Notes: a model not told the origin generated them from the letters alone. A DNA stretch of 64,000 nt from Gammaproteobacteria bacterium (GCA_034522055.1 JAXHLS010000002.1:1550001-1614000), one strand, 5' to 3'; shown: positions 33,137-42,568, counted from the stretch's first letter. Made by a program: numbers and translations.

Positions 33137-34968
33137 GGCCGCGGCTCCACCATGCGCCCGCCGATGGCCCGGGAGGCCCGCTGCTCTTCCAGCATGAAGC
33201 GGTTGCGCAGGAGCTGGCGTGGATCGCCCTCCACCCGCTCCAGCCACTCCTCCACCAGCCAGCCGGGCACCTCGCCCCCCATGCCCGGCACGCCACCGAA
33301 ACCGGGCGCCTGCTCGGAAAAAGGCTCCAGGCCGGCCTGACGCATCTGATCCAGACGATCCATCTCCTGCACCGCCTCGCTGGCCTCGTCCGCCTCCAGG
33401 GCGCGGGGGTCGGGGGCGGCCGACGGCCCGCCCGCCGTGCCCTCTGCCGGCGGCCGGTCGCCAGCCTCGTCCTGCCGGGGCTCTTCGCCTTCGCCCCCCG
33501 CCTCGTCGGTCTCAGCGGCTTCCTCGCTACCCTCGGGGGGCTGCCGCTCTTCCGGGGGCGCGGGCTCGTCGCCGGTGGCGCCCGGCTCCTCTGTCATGGT
33601 GTCGTCTGCGCCATCCGTCGCCGCCTCGGGGTCGGGCTCGCTGCCGGCGTCGTCCGCTTGCTCGGGTTGCCCGTCGTCATCCGCGCCCTCCTCTTCGGCC
33701 CCCGTCTCGTCGCCGCCGTCCGTCTCGGTAGCGGCATCCTCGTCGCCGGGGCCCGTCTCCTCCCGGGGCTCCCCGCCACCCGCCGGGTCCTGCCGCGCCG
33801 CCGCGGCCTCGTCCGGGGACGACTCACCCTCCGGGTCCTCTTCCCGGGTCTCTTCGCCGTCCGTCCCGCCGGTGGCCTCTTCTGCGGCGGTGCCGCTTTC
33901 GGCCTCGGTGCCCTCGTCGGCGCCGGCGGCGGACTCACCCTCGGCCTCACCCTCACCGGCGTCCGCCGCGCTACCCTCGGTGCCGGCATCGCCCTCCCCC
34001 TGGCCTTCCTGGTCGGCGCTGCCGTCGCCGCCGGACTCACCCTCTTCGCCGTCCTCGCCGCCGCCCTCCTGCTCCTCGGCCTCCTCGCTCTGCTGGCCGC
34101 CCTGCTGATCATCCTGCTCCTGGTCGCCGGATTCGCCTTGCTCGGACTCCTGTTCCTGCTCGCCGGATTCCCCCTGCTCCGACTCCTGTTCCTGCTCGCC
34201 GGATTCCCCTTGCTCAGACTCCTGTTCCTGCTCGCCGGATTCCCCCTGCTCGGACTCCTGTTCCTGCTCGCCGGATTCCCCCTGCTCGGACTCCTGTTCC
34301 TGCTCGCCGGAGTCGCCTTGCTCCGATTCCTGCTCCTGCTCGCCGGATTCTTCCTGCTCCGACTCTGCCTGCTCCGACTCTACCTGCTCCGATTGCTGTT
34401 CCTCTTCGCCCGACTCTTCCTGCTCCGATGCTTCCTGCTCTGATTCTTCCGGCCCGGACTCCTGCTCCTCGGACTCTTCCTGCGGGGTCTCCTCGTCGGG
34501 CGGGGCCTCGTCTTCCTGCCGGGGCTCCTCCGGCGACTCCTCCTCGACCTCGGGCTCCAGGGCGGCGAGGCGGGCACGCGCCAGCATCAGGTTGTGGCGG
34601 GCATCCTGGTAACCCTCGTCCGTCTCCAGCACGGCCTCGTAGGCCGCCACCGCCTGCTCGTACGCGCCGAGGCGGAAGCGGGTGTTGCCCAGATTGTAAT
34701 GGGCATCCAGGGCCACCTCGTCGCGATCCACCTGCTCGAAGGCCTGGGCCGCCTCCTCCAGACGCCCGGCCCGGTAGAGGGCGACGCCCTTGCGGAAGGG
34801 GTCGTCGAAGGCCTGGGCCGCGACCTCGAAACGCCCCTCCCGGAAGTCCTCGCGGGCCTCGTCCTCGGGCCCCGAGAACCAGCCCGCGGCGACCTGCGGG
34901 GCCGCCGGCAGGAGGACGCACAGCGCCAGGGCCGGCAACAACCTGGCCTGGATCACCGGGGGCCTCAT
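33130..34968 (-). CDS. batC: BatC-like TPR protein with very long acidic Gln/Glu/Ser-rich region
   Basis: 612 residues from ATG 34968, overlapping the batB stop. A signal sequence (LLPALALCVLLPAAPQVAAG) is followed by TPR units (EDFREGRFEVAAQAFDDPFR; LDAHYNLGNTRFRLGAYEQA), the BatC hallmark. The middle, roughly residues 150-540, is extremely acidic. It includes seven or so near-identical 12-residue units of the type SGEQEQESEQGE, encoded by 36-base direct repeats at about 34110-34340. A conserved-looking C-terminus follows (GGEVPGWLVEEWLERVEGDP). The repeat number is probably unstable. Confidence 0.85.
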   Translation of the reverse strand: MRPPVIQARLLPALALCVLLPAAPQVAAGWFSGPEDEAREDFREGRFEVAAQAFDDPFRKGVALYRAGRLEEAAQAFEQVDRDEVALDAHYNLGNTRFRLGAYEQAVAAYEAVLETDEGYQDARHNLMLARARLAALEPEVEEESPEEPRQEDEAPPDEETPQEESEEQESGPEESEQEASEQEESGEEEQQSEQVESEQAESEQEESGEQEQESEQGDSGEQEQESEQGESGEQEQESEQGESGEQEQESEQGESGEQEQESEQGESGEQEQESEQGESGDQEQDDQQGGQQSEEAEEQEGGGEDGEEGESGGDGSADQEGQGEGDAGTEGSAADAGEGEAEGESAAGADEGTEAESGTAAEEATGGTDGEETREEDPEGESSPDEAAAARQDPAGGGEPREETGPGDEDAATETDGGDETGAEEEGADDDGQPEQADDAGSEPDPEAATDGADDTMTEEPGATGDEPAPPEERQPPEGSEEAAETDEAGGEGEEPRQDEAGDRPPAEGTAGGPSAAPDPRALEADEASEAVQEMDRLDQMRQAGLEPFSEQAPGFGGVPGMGGEVPGWLVEEWLERVEGDPRQLLRNRFMLEEQRASRAIGGRMVEPRPW

Positions 34969-35969
34969 GCCGGCTCCGGCGCCATGCGGCGCAGGCGCAT
35001 GAGCAACAGCACCATGAGCAGGGCCAGGGGCAGGTAGTAGCGCTCCGACCACACCCGTCGCACGTCCCCGCGGTTCGTATCCACCTGGCCGCTGGTGACG
35101 GCGGCCACCAGGCGTTCGGTGTCCTCCTCCAGGTAATCGGCCCGCCGGTAGATGCCGCCGCCGGCCGCGGCCAGGCCCTTGAGGGCGGTCTCGTCGAGGC
35201 GCGAGACGATGGGCTTCATGACGGGCCCGCGGTCACGGCGGCGTTCCATGGGCAGCTCGCCGCCCTCGGGGGTGCCGACGCCGAGGACGTGCACGGTGAT
35301 ACCGGCCTCGCGCATCAGGGCCACCTGGTTCTCCAGGCCGGGCTCGGGCAGGTCACCGTCGGTCACCACCAGCATGGCCCGGCTGCCGGCGTCGCTACGC
35401 GCGTCCAGCAGCCGCCGCGCCTTGTCGAGGGCGGAGGAAACGCGGCTGCCGGACCAGCGCATGAGGTCCGGCGACAGGGAGGGCAGCACGGCGCGCACCA
35501 TCTCGTTGTCGGCGGTGATGGGCACCACCACGTGGGACACCGAGGCGAAGGCCACCAGGCCGGTGCTGACCTCCGGCGCCGCCCGCAGCAGATCATCCAC
35601 TTCCTGGCGGGCGCGGGCCATGCGCGAGGGCCGCACGTCGGCGATGTCCATGGAGCGGGAGAGGTCGAGCACCACCACCAGGCTGTCGCTGCTGCCCGCC
35701 AGGTAGACGTTCTCGTAGCCCCAGCGCGGGCCCGCCATGGCGATGACGCCGATGACCCACAGCAGCGCCCACAGCCACACCTGGCGGCGGATGGCGCCGG
35801 GGGTGCGGTAGCCCTGCACCACGTAGGGCAGCAGGTGGGGATCGGCATAGCGCTTGTGGCGTGCCGTGGCGCAATGGGCACACTCGCGCCGCGACAGCCA
35901 CCACATCAGGGGCACGGCCGCGAGGCCCCACAGCCACAGGGGCTGGGCGAAGTGGAAGGTCTCCATCAT
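34965..35969 (-). CDS. batB: BatB-like von Willebrand factor A domain membrane protein
   Basis: 334 residues. Two N-terminal membrane helices (LWLWGLAAVPLMWWLS; VWLWALLWVIGVIAMAG) are followed by a VWA domain with MIDAS motif VLDLSRSMDIAD and TDGD, and a C-terminal helix (LPLALLMVLLLMRL). Overlaps batA and batC by four bases each. VWA proteins of this operon are expected to present their domain to the periplasm and bind partners through a metal ion. Confidence 0.9.
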   Translation of the reverse strand: MMETFHFAQPLWLWGLAAVPLMWWLSRRECAHCATARHKRYADPHLLPYVVQGYRTPGAIRRQVWLWALLWVIGVIAMAGPRWGYENVYLAGSSDSLVVVLDLSRSMDIADVRPSRMARARQEVDDLLRAAPEVSTGLVAFASVSHVVVPITADNEMVRAVLPSLSPDLMRWSGSRVSSALDKARRLLDARSDAGSRAMLVVTDGDLPEPGLENQVALMREAGITVHVLGVGTPEGGELPMERRRDRGPVMKPIVSRLDETALKGLAAAGGGIYRRADYLEEDTERLVAAVTSGQVDTNRGDVRRVWSERYYLPLALLMVLLLMRLRRMAPEPA

Positions 35970-36991
35970 GTCGCGAACAGGGCCCCTCCGCGGCGCACCG
36001 ACAGGACCCCGAGCCCGAGCAGGGCCGCCAGGGCCACCCCCAGGGGCCAGCGATACAGGGGCTCGGGCAGCCAGGTGACGTGGGTGTGGGTCTCGGTCTT
36101 CTCCAGCCGATCGATGTTGGCGTAGATGTCTTCCAGGGCCTGGGTGTTGGTGGCCAGGTAATGGGCACCGCCGGTGGCGGTGGCCATACGCTCCAGGGCC
36201 GCCTCGTCGATCTGCATGTCCTCGTAGCTGATGGTGCCGTCGGCGCGGGGAAAGGGCACCTTGCCCTTGCTGCCCACGCCCACGGCGTAGATGCGGATGC
36301 CGTAGTGGGCCGCCAGCCGGGTGGCGTCCACCGGCGACAGGCTGCCGGCGGTGTTCTCGCCGTCGGTGAGGAGGATGATCACCCGCGAGCCGGGGGGGCG
36401 CTCCCGCAGCTTCTTCACCGCCAGGCCCACGGCATCGCCGATGGCGGTGCCGTCCCCCACCATACGCGGCTGAACGTTGTCGAGCATGCGCCCCACGGCA
36501 CCGCCGTCGGGGGTCAGGGGAGTGAGGAGGTGGGCGCTGTCGCCGAACACCACCAGGCCGATGCGGTCACCGGCGCGCTGAGACACGAAGCGCCCCACCA
36601 CTCCCTTCACCACCGCCATGCGGTTCACCGGACGGCCGTCGACGCTGAAATCCAGGGCCTCCATGGAGCGCGAGGCGTCCACCGCCAGCATGAGATCATA
36701 GCCGGGGCTCACCACCTCCTCGTGGCGGGTCAGCCACTGGGGCCCCATGAGGGCCGCCACCAGGGCGGCCCACAGCAGGGCCGCCAGCAGGCGCTCCAGC
36801 AGGGACAGGTCGAAGCGGCCCGCCCGGCGCACCGCGAAGGCCTGGCGCAGGTGGGCCACGCCGGGATTGAGCAGCCGCGGGGTGGGCACCGCCTGCCCGC
36901 CGGGAGCGCCTTCGCGGGCGGGCCACAGGCGCCGCAGCAGCCACGGCAAAGGCAACAGCAGCACCAGCCACGGCCAGTTGAAGTCGAGCAT
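35966..36991 (-). CDS. batA: BatA-like von Willebrand factor A domain membrane protein
   Basis: 341 residues. N-terminal helix (WLVLLLPLPWLLRRLW) and a second near residue 70, MIDAS motif AVDASRSMEALD, IILLTDGENTAGSL, and a C-terminal helix (LGVALAALLGLGVLSV). It pairs with BatB, and the two are diverged duplicates. The start overlaps the DUF4381 gene stop (TGATG). Confidence 0.9.
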   Translation of the reverse strand: MLDFNWPWLVLLLPLPWLLRRLWPAREGAPGGQAVPTPRLLNPGVAHLRQAFAVRRAGRFDLSLLERLLAALLWAALVAALMGPQWLTRHEEVVSPGYDLMLAVDASRSMEALDFSVDGRPVNRMAVVKGVVGRFVSQRAGDRIGLVVFGDSAHLLTPLTPDGGAVGRMLDNVQPRMVGDGTAIGDAVGLAVKKLRERPPGSRVIILLTDGENTAGSLSPVDATRLAAHYGIRIYAVGVGSKGKVPFPRADGTISYEDMQIDEAALERMATATGGAHYLATNTQALEDIYANIDRLEKTETHTHVTWLPEPLYRWPLGVALAALLGLGVLSVRRGGALFAT

Positions 36992-37527
36992 CAGGCGCGT
37001 CCCTCCGTCGCGTTGTCGGGCTCGCGGCGCACCCAGTGGCGGGCCGCCGCCACCAGCTCCGCCAGGGCACGGCCGTCCTCGGGGTCCGGTGGCGCATAAG
37101 GCGATGACACCAGCACCGCACCGCGGCTGCGCCAGGGGAAACCGCGGGGATCATGGCGTTCCAGCCACGCCAGCCATTCATCTCCCCACAGTCCGGCGGC
37201 CTGGTGGCGTCCGTAGCGCACCATGGCCACGCGGCGCAGCAGCTGGACCAGCTCGCCGGCGGCATCGTGGCGGGTGAGATTCGGCAGGCGCCGCTCCAGG
37301 CGCCGCAGCCGGGCCAGGGCATCCCGGCGCCATTGCTCCCGTTGATGGCTGCGGCGCCGGCGCAGCAGCAGCACCAGCGCGACGACGGCCACCACCCCGG
37401 CCGCCACCAGCCACCAGCCCGGTCCCGGCGGCCACCAGGGGGCGGGGTCCAGGCCGTGGATATCCCGCAGGCCATCGTTTATCGACGCAGGGTTTATCGA
37501 CAAGGGGTTCACCGGCTGAGTGCTCAT
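36991..37527 (-). CDS. DUF4381 family membrane protein of the MoxR-Bat operon
   Basis: 178 residues starting MSTQPVNPLSINPASINDGL, with start chosen because it overlaps the DUF58 gene stop. LRDIHGLDPAPWWPPGPGWW precedes one membrane helix (WLVAAGVVAVVALVLLL) and a cytoplasmic helical tail with RLPNLTRHDAAGELVQLLRR. This is the DUF4381 pattern, regularly found between DUF58 and VWA genes. Function unknown. Confidence 0.88.
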   Translation of the reverse strand: MSTQPVNPLSINPASINDGLRDIHGLDPAPWWPPGPGWWLVAAGVVAVVALVLLLRRRRSHQREQWRRDALARLRRLERRLPNLTRHDAAGELVQLLRRVAMVRYGRHQAAGLWGDEWLAWLERHDPRGFPWRSRGAVLVSSPYAPPDPEDGRALAELVAAARHWVRREPDNATEGRA

Positions 37528-38441
37528 CGCCGCCTCTGGGGGCGGCGGGCGTACTTGAGGCCATCCGCCAGGGCGGCCTCTACATCGCCGTCGGTGGCGA
37601 CGGGCAGGAGGCCGATGCCGAGGCGCTTGCACACCTCCCGGAGGGCCAGGCGGCGCGCCTCCCATGCCGCCTGATAACGCTGGCGGCCGCCCTCGTCGGC
37701 GGTGTCCACCTCCACCTCGCGGCCGTCGGCGTCCAGGAACACCACCCGCCCCATGTCCGGCAGCTCGCGGTCCGCCGGATCATCCACGGCCACCAGCACC
37801 ACCTCGTGGCGCTGGGACAGACGACCGAGGGCGGGCCGCAGGGCGTTGGCGTCGAGGTCCAGGTGGGCGATGACGAACATCAGGCCGCCCGTGGGCGCCA
37901 CCCGATCGGCCCGCAGCAAGGCCTCCATGAGATCCTCCTGGGGCCGGCCGTGGCCGCCATGGCGGGGGCGTGCCAGCCCCTGGAGCATGCGCCAGAAGGC
38001 ACTGCGGGAACGGTTGGCACAAAAAAATTCGAGGCGGCGCGCGGGGTCGCCGAACAGCAGAGCCCCCACACGGTCCTTGTTGGCGGCGGCGGCCCAGCCC
38101 AGCAGGGCGGCCGCCCGCGCCGCCTGTACCGCCTTGAAGGTGCCGCGGGTACCGAAGCGCATGTGGGCGCCCACGTCCACACACAACATCACCGGGCGTT
38201 CCCGCTCCTCGCGGAACACCTTGAGATGGGGGGTACCCTTACGGGCGGTGACCCGCCAGTCGATATAGCGGAACTCGTCGCCCTCGCGGTACTCGCGGTT
38301 CTCCTCGAAGTCCATGCCGCGGCCCCGGAACACGGAGCCGTACAGCCCCGCCAGGCTCGAGGTGACGCGGTGGCGCACCCCCAGGCCGATGGCGTGGGCG
38401 CGGTGTCGCAGCTCGAGGAGTTCGTCTATCTGGGGGATCAA
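37524..38441 (-). CDS. DUF58 family protein
   Basis: 305 residues. The family signature FRGRGMDFEENREYREGDEF, YIDWRVTARKGTPHLKVF is at residues 38-75, followed by a degenerate VWA-like fold (VMLCVDVGAHMRFG). No membrane helix. It acts with the MoxR ATPase by family context, perhaps as an adaptor for VWA-domain clients. The moxR start-to-DUF58 gap is 79 bases. Confidence 0.92.
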   Translation of the reverse strand: MIPQIDELLELRHRAHAIGLGVRHRVTSSLAGLYGSVFRGRGMDFEENREYREGDEFRYIDWRVTARKGTPHLKVFREERERPVMLCVDVGAHMRFGTRGTFKAVQAARAAALLGWAAAANKDRVGALLFGDPARRLEFFCANRSRSAFWRMLQGLARPRHGGHGRPQEDLMEALLRADRVAPTGGLMFVIAHLDLDANALRPALGRLSQRHEVVLVAVDDPADRELPDMGRVVFLDADGREVEVDTADEGGRQRYQAAWEARRLALREVCKRLGIGLLPVATDGDVEAALADGLKYARRPQRRR

Positions 38442-38520
38442 CGGCCCACCATACTCACGATCGGAGCTTCGGCGACAGCCGCGGATGCCGGAGGAAACGC
38501 CACAGGGTACCCACGACCGC

Positions 38521-39516
38521 TCAGGGTATGGCCACCACTTTCAGCAGCCGGGCGATGAAGTCGTCCGGCGTGATGCCCTCCGCCTCGGCCTCGAAGCTGA
38601 GCAGCACACGGTGGCGCAGCACCTCCGGCGCCACCTTCTGGATGTGCTGGGGCCCCACGTAGGCCTCGCCGGCCATCCACGCCACCGCCCGCGCGGTCCG
38701 TGCCAGGGCGATGCTGGCGCGCGGCGATGCACCGTAGCGGCACCAGCGCGCCAGTTCGGGGTCGTAATCCGCGGGCCGCCGGGTGGCGCTCACCAAGTCG
38801 ACGATATAATGGCGCAGCTTGTCGTCCAGGTAGAGGCCCGCCACCGCCTCGCGGGCCCGGGAGATGATGTCCTGGGAGATGTGATGGCGGTCCGCCTGCT
38901 CCGGATGGCGGCGCCGATCGTTGTCCAGCTCGAGGATGCGAAACTCCTCTTCCTTGTTGGGATAGTCCACCCACACGTGCATGAGGAAGCGGTCGAGTTG
39001 GGCCTCGGGCAGGTTATAGGTGCCCTCCTGCTCGATGGGGTTCTGGGTGGCCAGCACCATGAACAGATCCGGCAGGGGATAGGTCTTCTGGCCCACCGTC
39101 ACCTGGCGCTCCCCCATGGCCTCGAGGAGCGCCGACTGCACCTTGGCGGGCGCGCGGTTCACCTCGTCGGTGAGGAGAATGTTGTGGAACAGGGGGCCGG
39201 GGCGGAACTCGAAGGTGCCTTCGGACTGGCGGTAGATGTCGGTACCGATGAGATCCGAGGGCAGCAGATCGGGGGTGAACTGGATACGGTGGAACTCTCC
39301 CTCCACCCCCTCGGCCAGGGCCTTCACGGCGGTGGTCTTGGCCAGCCCCGGCAGCCCCTCCACCAGCATGTGGCCGTCACACAACAGGCACACCAGCATG
39401 CTCTCCAGCAGGCCCTGCTGGCCGATGACGCGGGAGGCCAGATGGCGGCGCAGGGGCTCCAGCACCTGGGGATTCAGGGAGGCCGGGGCGCCCGGCGAGT
39501 ACAGTGGGCTATTCAT
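38521..39516 (-). CDS. moxR: MoxR-family AAA+ ATPase
   Basis: 331 residues from ATG 39516, which has GGAAA upstream and avoids overlap with the gene before it; ATG 39543 is open. Walker A is VEGLPGLAKTT, Walker B ILLTDEVNRAP, sensor 1 VLATQNPIEQEGTYNLPEAQ, and an arginine finger region in AQLDRFLM. MoxR ATPases act as chaperones with VWA-domain partners encoded downstream. Confidence 0.95.
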   Translation of the reverse strand: MNSPLYSPGAPASLNPQVLEPLRRHLASRVIGQQGLLESMLVCLLCDGHMLVEGLPGLAKTTAVKALAEGVEGEFHRIQFTPDLLPSDLIGTDIYRQSEGTFEFRPGPLFHNILLTDEVNRAPAKVQSALLEAMGERQVTVGQKTYPLPDLFMVLATQNPIEQEGTYNLPEAQLDRFLMHVWVDYPNKEEEFRILELDNDRRRHPEQADRHHISQDIISRAREAVAGLYLDDKLRHYIVDLVSATRRPADYDPELARWCRYGASPRASIALARTARAVAWMAGEAYVGPQHIQKVAPEVLRHRVLLSFEAEAEGITPDDFIARLLKVVAIP

Positions 39517-39529
39517 GGCGTTTCCGGGT

Positions 39530-40198
39530 TCAGGGTCGAGCATGTCTAGGGTCGTTTTCTGTTGCCCACGGGTCGTCCATGGGGCCGGCGTAGGGGCTGA
39601 CGGGCTGGTCGCGGGGGGACGGCTCGTCCGCGACGGGCGCCGCCGGGGCAGGCCGGTGCGGGCGCGCAGCAGGCCGGGACGGGCTCACGGCGGGTGGCTG
39701 CCAGCCCGGACGACTGGCGGGCAGGGACCGGCCCGCCTGGGGCGCCTGGGTGCCGCCCTGGGGCATGGCCGGCCATGGCGCCATGCCGCTGCCGACGCCA
39801 CGCCCAGGCCCAGGCCCAGGCCCCGCCATGGACCCAACCATGGGAGATAGTGGGGCGCTACCGCCCCGGCGCTGGGCGGCGGGCGGCGCTGGACGCGCCA
39901 TGCCGGCGCCGGGGGGAGAGGAGCTGTAGCTATAGCTATAGCTGTAGCCGGAGGCATAGGGGGGACGACCCCAGGCCGCCGGCGGCGGCCGCCACGGCAG
40001 GTTGGCCGGCGGCGTGGGCCAACCCCCGGCGCGGGGTGCCCGGGGGACCATCGATGCGGCGCCCGCGGCAGGGGCGGAAGCCCCACCCGGCGCCGGACAG
40101 GGCTTGCCCGAGGCCCCCATGGAGGCGCCGTAGACCCCGGGTGCCGCCAGCAACAGGGCGGTCAACACATACGGAATCGTTCGTGTCCGTGACGACAT
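39530..40198 (-). CDS. Secreted proline/alanine/glycine-rich protein of unknown function
   Basis: 222 residues with a signal peptide (MSSRTRTIPYVLTALLLAAP, GVYGA) and low-complexity sequence rich in Pro, Ala, Gly. It includes a YSYSYSYSSS tract encoded by repeats of TATAGC (39928-39950). No domain is recognised. The stop is 13 bases before the moxR start, so it may lead the MoxR-Bat operon. The long signal-peptide frame and codon pattern argue for a real gene; the sequence is not conserved in any family I know. Confidence 0.55.
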   Translation of the reverse strand: MSSRTRTIPYVLTALLLAAPGVYGASMGASGKPCPAPGGASAPAAGAASMVPRAPRAGGWPTPPANLPWRPPPAAWGRPPYASGYSYSYSYSSSPPGAGMARPAPPAAQRRGGSAPLSPMVGSMAGPGPGPGRGVGSGMAPWPAMPQGGTQAPQAGRSLPASRPGWQPPAVSPSRPAARPHRPAPAAPVADEPSPRDQPVSPYAGPMDDPWATENDPRHARP

Positions 40199-40388
40199 GG
40201 ATGGAACTCCTCGGATGGGTGGCGGGACTCGGCCCTGGTGCGCGCCGGTGATGGCCGGTGCCCTAGAGTCCCTATCATCGCAAAAGACCTAAAACCCCAC
40301 CTTACGGTAGATTATCCTTTGACCACAAGCGCCGTCCCTCGCGATGCCGGCCAGGTGCCCGGCGCAGGTCAATAAAAACGCTCTGTTA

Positions 40389-41165
40389 TCAATCGTATTC
40401 CCGATCCTTCCAGCGCCGCACCGCGCCGAACACCTCGGCCGCACCGCTCAGATCGTGACCGGCATAGCGCTCCGCCGCGGCGATGACCGCGGGATCATCC
40501 CAGCGCAGGAAGGGGTTGGTGCGCAGCTCCAGCTCCAGGGTGGAGGGGACCGTGGGGCGCCCCTCGCGGCGGGTCGCGGCATCCGCCTGCTCGCGGGCCA
40601 GCAGATGGGCGTTGTCAGGCTCCACCCACTTGGCGAAGCCGATGTTCACCAGGGTGTATTCGTGGGCACAGTAGACCCGGGTCTCCGGCGGCAGGGCGCG
40701 GATGCGGCCCAGGGAGGCGGCCATCTGTTCCGGGGTACCCTCGAACAGGCGCCCGCAGCCGCAGGCGAACAGAGTGTCGCCACAGAACAGCACGCCGTCC
40801 CCGTAGTAGGCGATGTGGCCGGCGGTATGGCCGGGCACGTCCAGCACCTCGAACTCCGTGTCCAGCCCGGCGGGCACCAGGCGGTCGCCGTGGCCGAGGC
40901 GTTGGGTCAGGGTGGGGATGGCCTCGCCGGCGGGTCCGTAGACCGGGATGCCGGGGAAGCGGCGGATGAGCGCGGGGATCCCCCCCACGTGGTCGGCGTG
41001 ATGGTGGGTCACGAGGATGGAGCGCAGCTCGAGGCCCTCCCGCGCCAGCCTTTCCAGCACCGGTTGCGCATCGCCGGGGTCCACCACCACGGCCCCATCG
41101 CCGCCACCGCGCACCAGCCAGATGTAGTTGTCGGAAAATGCGGGAATAGGCGAGATATCAGGCAT
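40389..41165 (-). CDS. gloB: GloB, hydroxyacylglutathione hydrolase (glyoxalase II)
   Basis: 258-residue metallo-beta-lactamase-fold enzyme that hydrolyses S-lactoylglutathione in methylglyoxal detoxification. Metal motif ILVTHHHADHVGG (about residues 51-63), later metal ligands in DVPGHTAGH and FCGDTLF, and the glutathione-binding C-terminal part RTNPFLRWDDP and RRWKDREYD. Length and domain order match GloB. The 190-base gap to the neighbour at 40199 shows no gene. Confidence 0.95.
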   Translation of the reverse strand: MPDISPIPAFSDNYIWLVRGGGDGAVVVDPGDAQPVLERLAREGLELRSILVTHHHADHVGGIPALIRRFPGIPVYGPAGEAIPTLTQRLGHGDRLVPAGLDTEFEVLDVPGHTAGHIAYYGDGVLFCGDTLFACGCGRLFEGTPEQMAASLGRIRALPPETRVYCAHEYTLVNIGFAKWVEPDNAHLLAREQADAATRREGRPTVPSTLELELRTNPFLRWDDPAVIAAAERYAGHDLSGAAEVFGAVRRWKDREYD

Positions 41166-41277
41166 AGGGGACTCCCCTCGATAGGGTTCAGGCCATGATA
41201 ACCGACCCGCCGGTGCTGAATCCGCCCCCCGGAATGGGATAATCTATCGTCCTCGTCCACCAGCGATACTCCCAGCC

Positions 41278-41634
41278 ATGGCCATCACCCCGAAGACCCT
41301 GCTCCTGCTCGCCGGCTTCCTGCCCCTGACGGTGCCGGCCACCGAACTGGTGTACATGACCGGCCGCCAGCTCCTCGACTATTGCGGATCCACCGATGCC
41401 GCCACCCTGGACCGGGGACTGTGCGAGGGTTATCTCACCGGCCTCGCCGACGGCGCCACCACTCTGCGCACTTGGCAGCGGGCGGCACCGGGCTTCTGCG
41501 TGCCCGCCGATGCCTCGCCCTTCAAGCTGCGCCGGGTGTTCGTGGAATGGGCCCAGGAGTACGAATCGGAGCTGAACAACGCCGCAGCCGGCCTTGCCCT
41601 CAACGCCTTTCGCCAGCACTTCCCCTGCCGCTGA
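41278..41634 (+). CDS. Rap1a/Tai-like small secreted protein
   Basis: 118 residues: signal peptide (TLLLLAGFLPLTVPA), then TGRQLLDYCGSTDAATLDRG, LCEGYLTGLADGATTL, FCVPADASPFKLRRVFVEWA, and a final FPC. The Cys positions and GYLTG motif match the Rap1a/Tai fold, known from immunity proteins to type VI amidase effectors but also common in proteins with no effector beside them. No effector gene is seen here, so an immunity role is not supported by context. Confidence 0.75.
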   Translation: MAITPKTLLLLAGFLPLTVPATELVYMTGRQLLDYCGSTDAATLDRGLCEGYLTGLADGATTLRTWQRAAPGFCVPADASPFKLRRVFVEWAQEYESELNNAAAGLALNAFRQHFPCR

Positions 41635-41692
41635 CCGCACCGCCATACCGCCCGCCGGGCCACCGCCCGGACCAACCACCCGAGGCGCTGCC

Positions 41693-42568
41693 ATGACCCC
41701 CACCTCCACCCCCACCAAGGCCGAACTCCTCGCCGAGGTGGCGGGGCTCGCCTCGCCGCCCCACACCTGCACCCGGGTGATGGCCCTGATCCACGACGAG
41801 CGCGCCGACGTGTCCGCCATCGGCGACGTCATCGCCCAGGACACCAGCCTCGCCACCCGCCTGCTGCGGTTGGTGAACAGCTCCTTCTACAACTTTCCCC
41901 GCCAGATCGACACCCTGTCCCGGGCCATCGCCATCGTGGGGCTGAACGATCTCCACACACTGGTGGTGGCGGTGTCGGCGGTGGACGCCTTCAGCCGCCT
42001 CGGCAACCGGCAGATCGACATGGAGTCCTTCTGGCGCCACAGCCTCTACACCGCCATGCTGTCGCGGGAGTTGGGGCGGCGCGGCCACTATCCCCTGCCC
42101 GAACGGCTGTTCGTCACCGGCCTGCTTCACGACGTGGGACTGTTGATGATCTGCAACCAGTTGGGGGACATGGAGCAGGGCCTCATCCGTGACGCCAACG
42201 GTGACGAGGACACCCTGCAGGCCCTGGAGCGGGACACCTTCGGCTTCGACCACGGCGAGCTGGGCGGGGAGATCCTCGGCGCCTGGCAACTGCCCGCCAC
42301 CATCACCGGCGGCGTGCGCTACCACCATCGGCCCGACGTGGCAGGCGCCCACCAGGGCGAGGCCTCCTACATCTGGGTGGCCGATCTGCTGGCCCACCAG
42401 ATCCAGGGCGCCGGGCTGTTCCGGGGCATCACGGTAGAGCTGCCCGGCTTCCAGGAGGAACTGCTGGCGACGGTGGGCATGACCCGGGGCGGCATCGACC
42501 TGGACGGCCTCATCGACAAGGTGAACGACGAGTTCGCCGAGGTCCACAGCCACATCCATCCCCGCTGA
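41693..42568 (+). CDS. HDOD-domain signalling protein
   Basis: 291 residues from ATG 41693. The HDOD core shows ELLAEVAGLASPPHTCTRVM, IAQDTSLATRLLRLVNSSFY and a partial HD motif (LLHDVGLLMI; FDHGELGGEIL; YHHRP). HDOD proteins act in signal transduction and cell-cycle or stress control in gammaproteobacteria; no other domain is attached. It lies 58 bases after the Rap1a-like gene and could be co-transcribed. Confidence 0.88.
   Translation: MTPTSTPTKAELLAEVAGLASPPHTCTRVMALIHDERADVSAIGDVIAQDTSLATRLLRLVNSSFYNFPRQIDTLSRAIAIVGLNDLHTLVVAVSAVDAFSRLGNRQIDMESFWRHSLYTAMLSRELGRRGHYPLPERLFVTGLLHDVGLLMICNQLGDMEQGLIRDANGDEDTLQALERDTFGFDHGELGGEILGAWQLPATITGGVRYHHRPDVAGAHQGEASYIWVADLLAHQIQGAGLFRGITVELPGFQEELLATVGMTRGGIDLDGLIDKVNDEFAEVHSHIHPR

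Noticed and set aside
34110-34340. Regular 36-base repeats suggesting a CRISPR array
   Set aside because: Units are contiguous without unique spacers and lie in frame inside batC, encoding repeated SGEQEQESEQGE-type peptides.
41278-41634. Rap1a-like gene as evidence of a type VI secretion effector-immunity pair
   Set aside because: No effector or secretion gene lies nearby; the fold is also common in unrelated secreted proteins.
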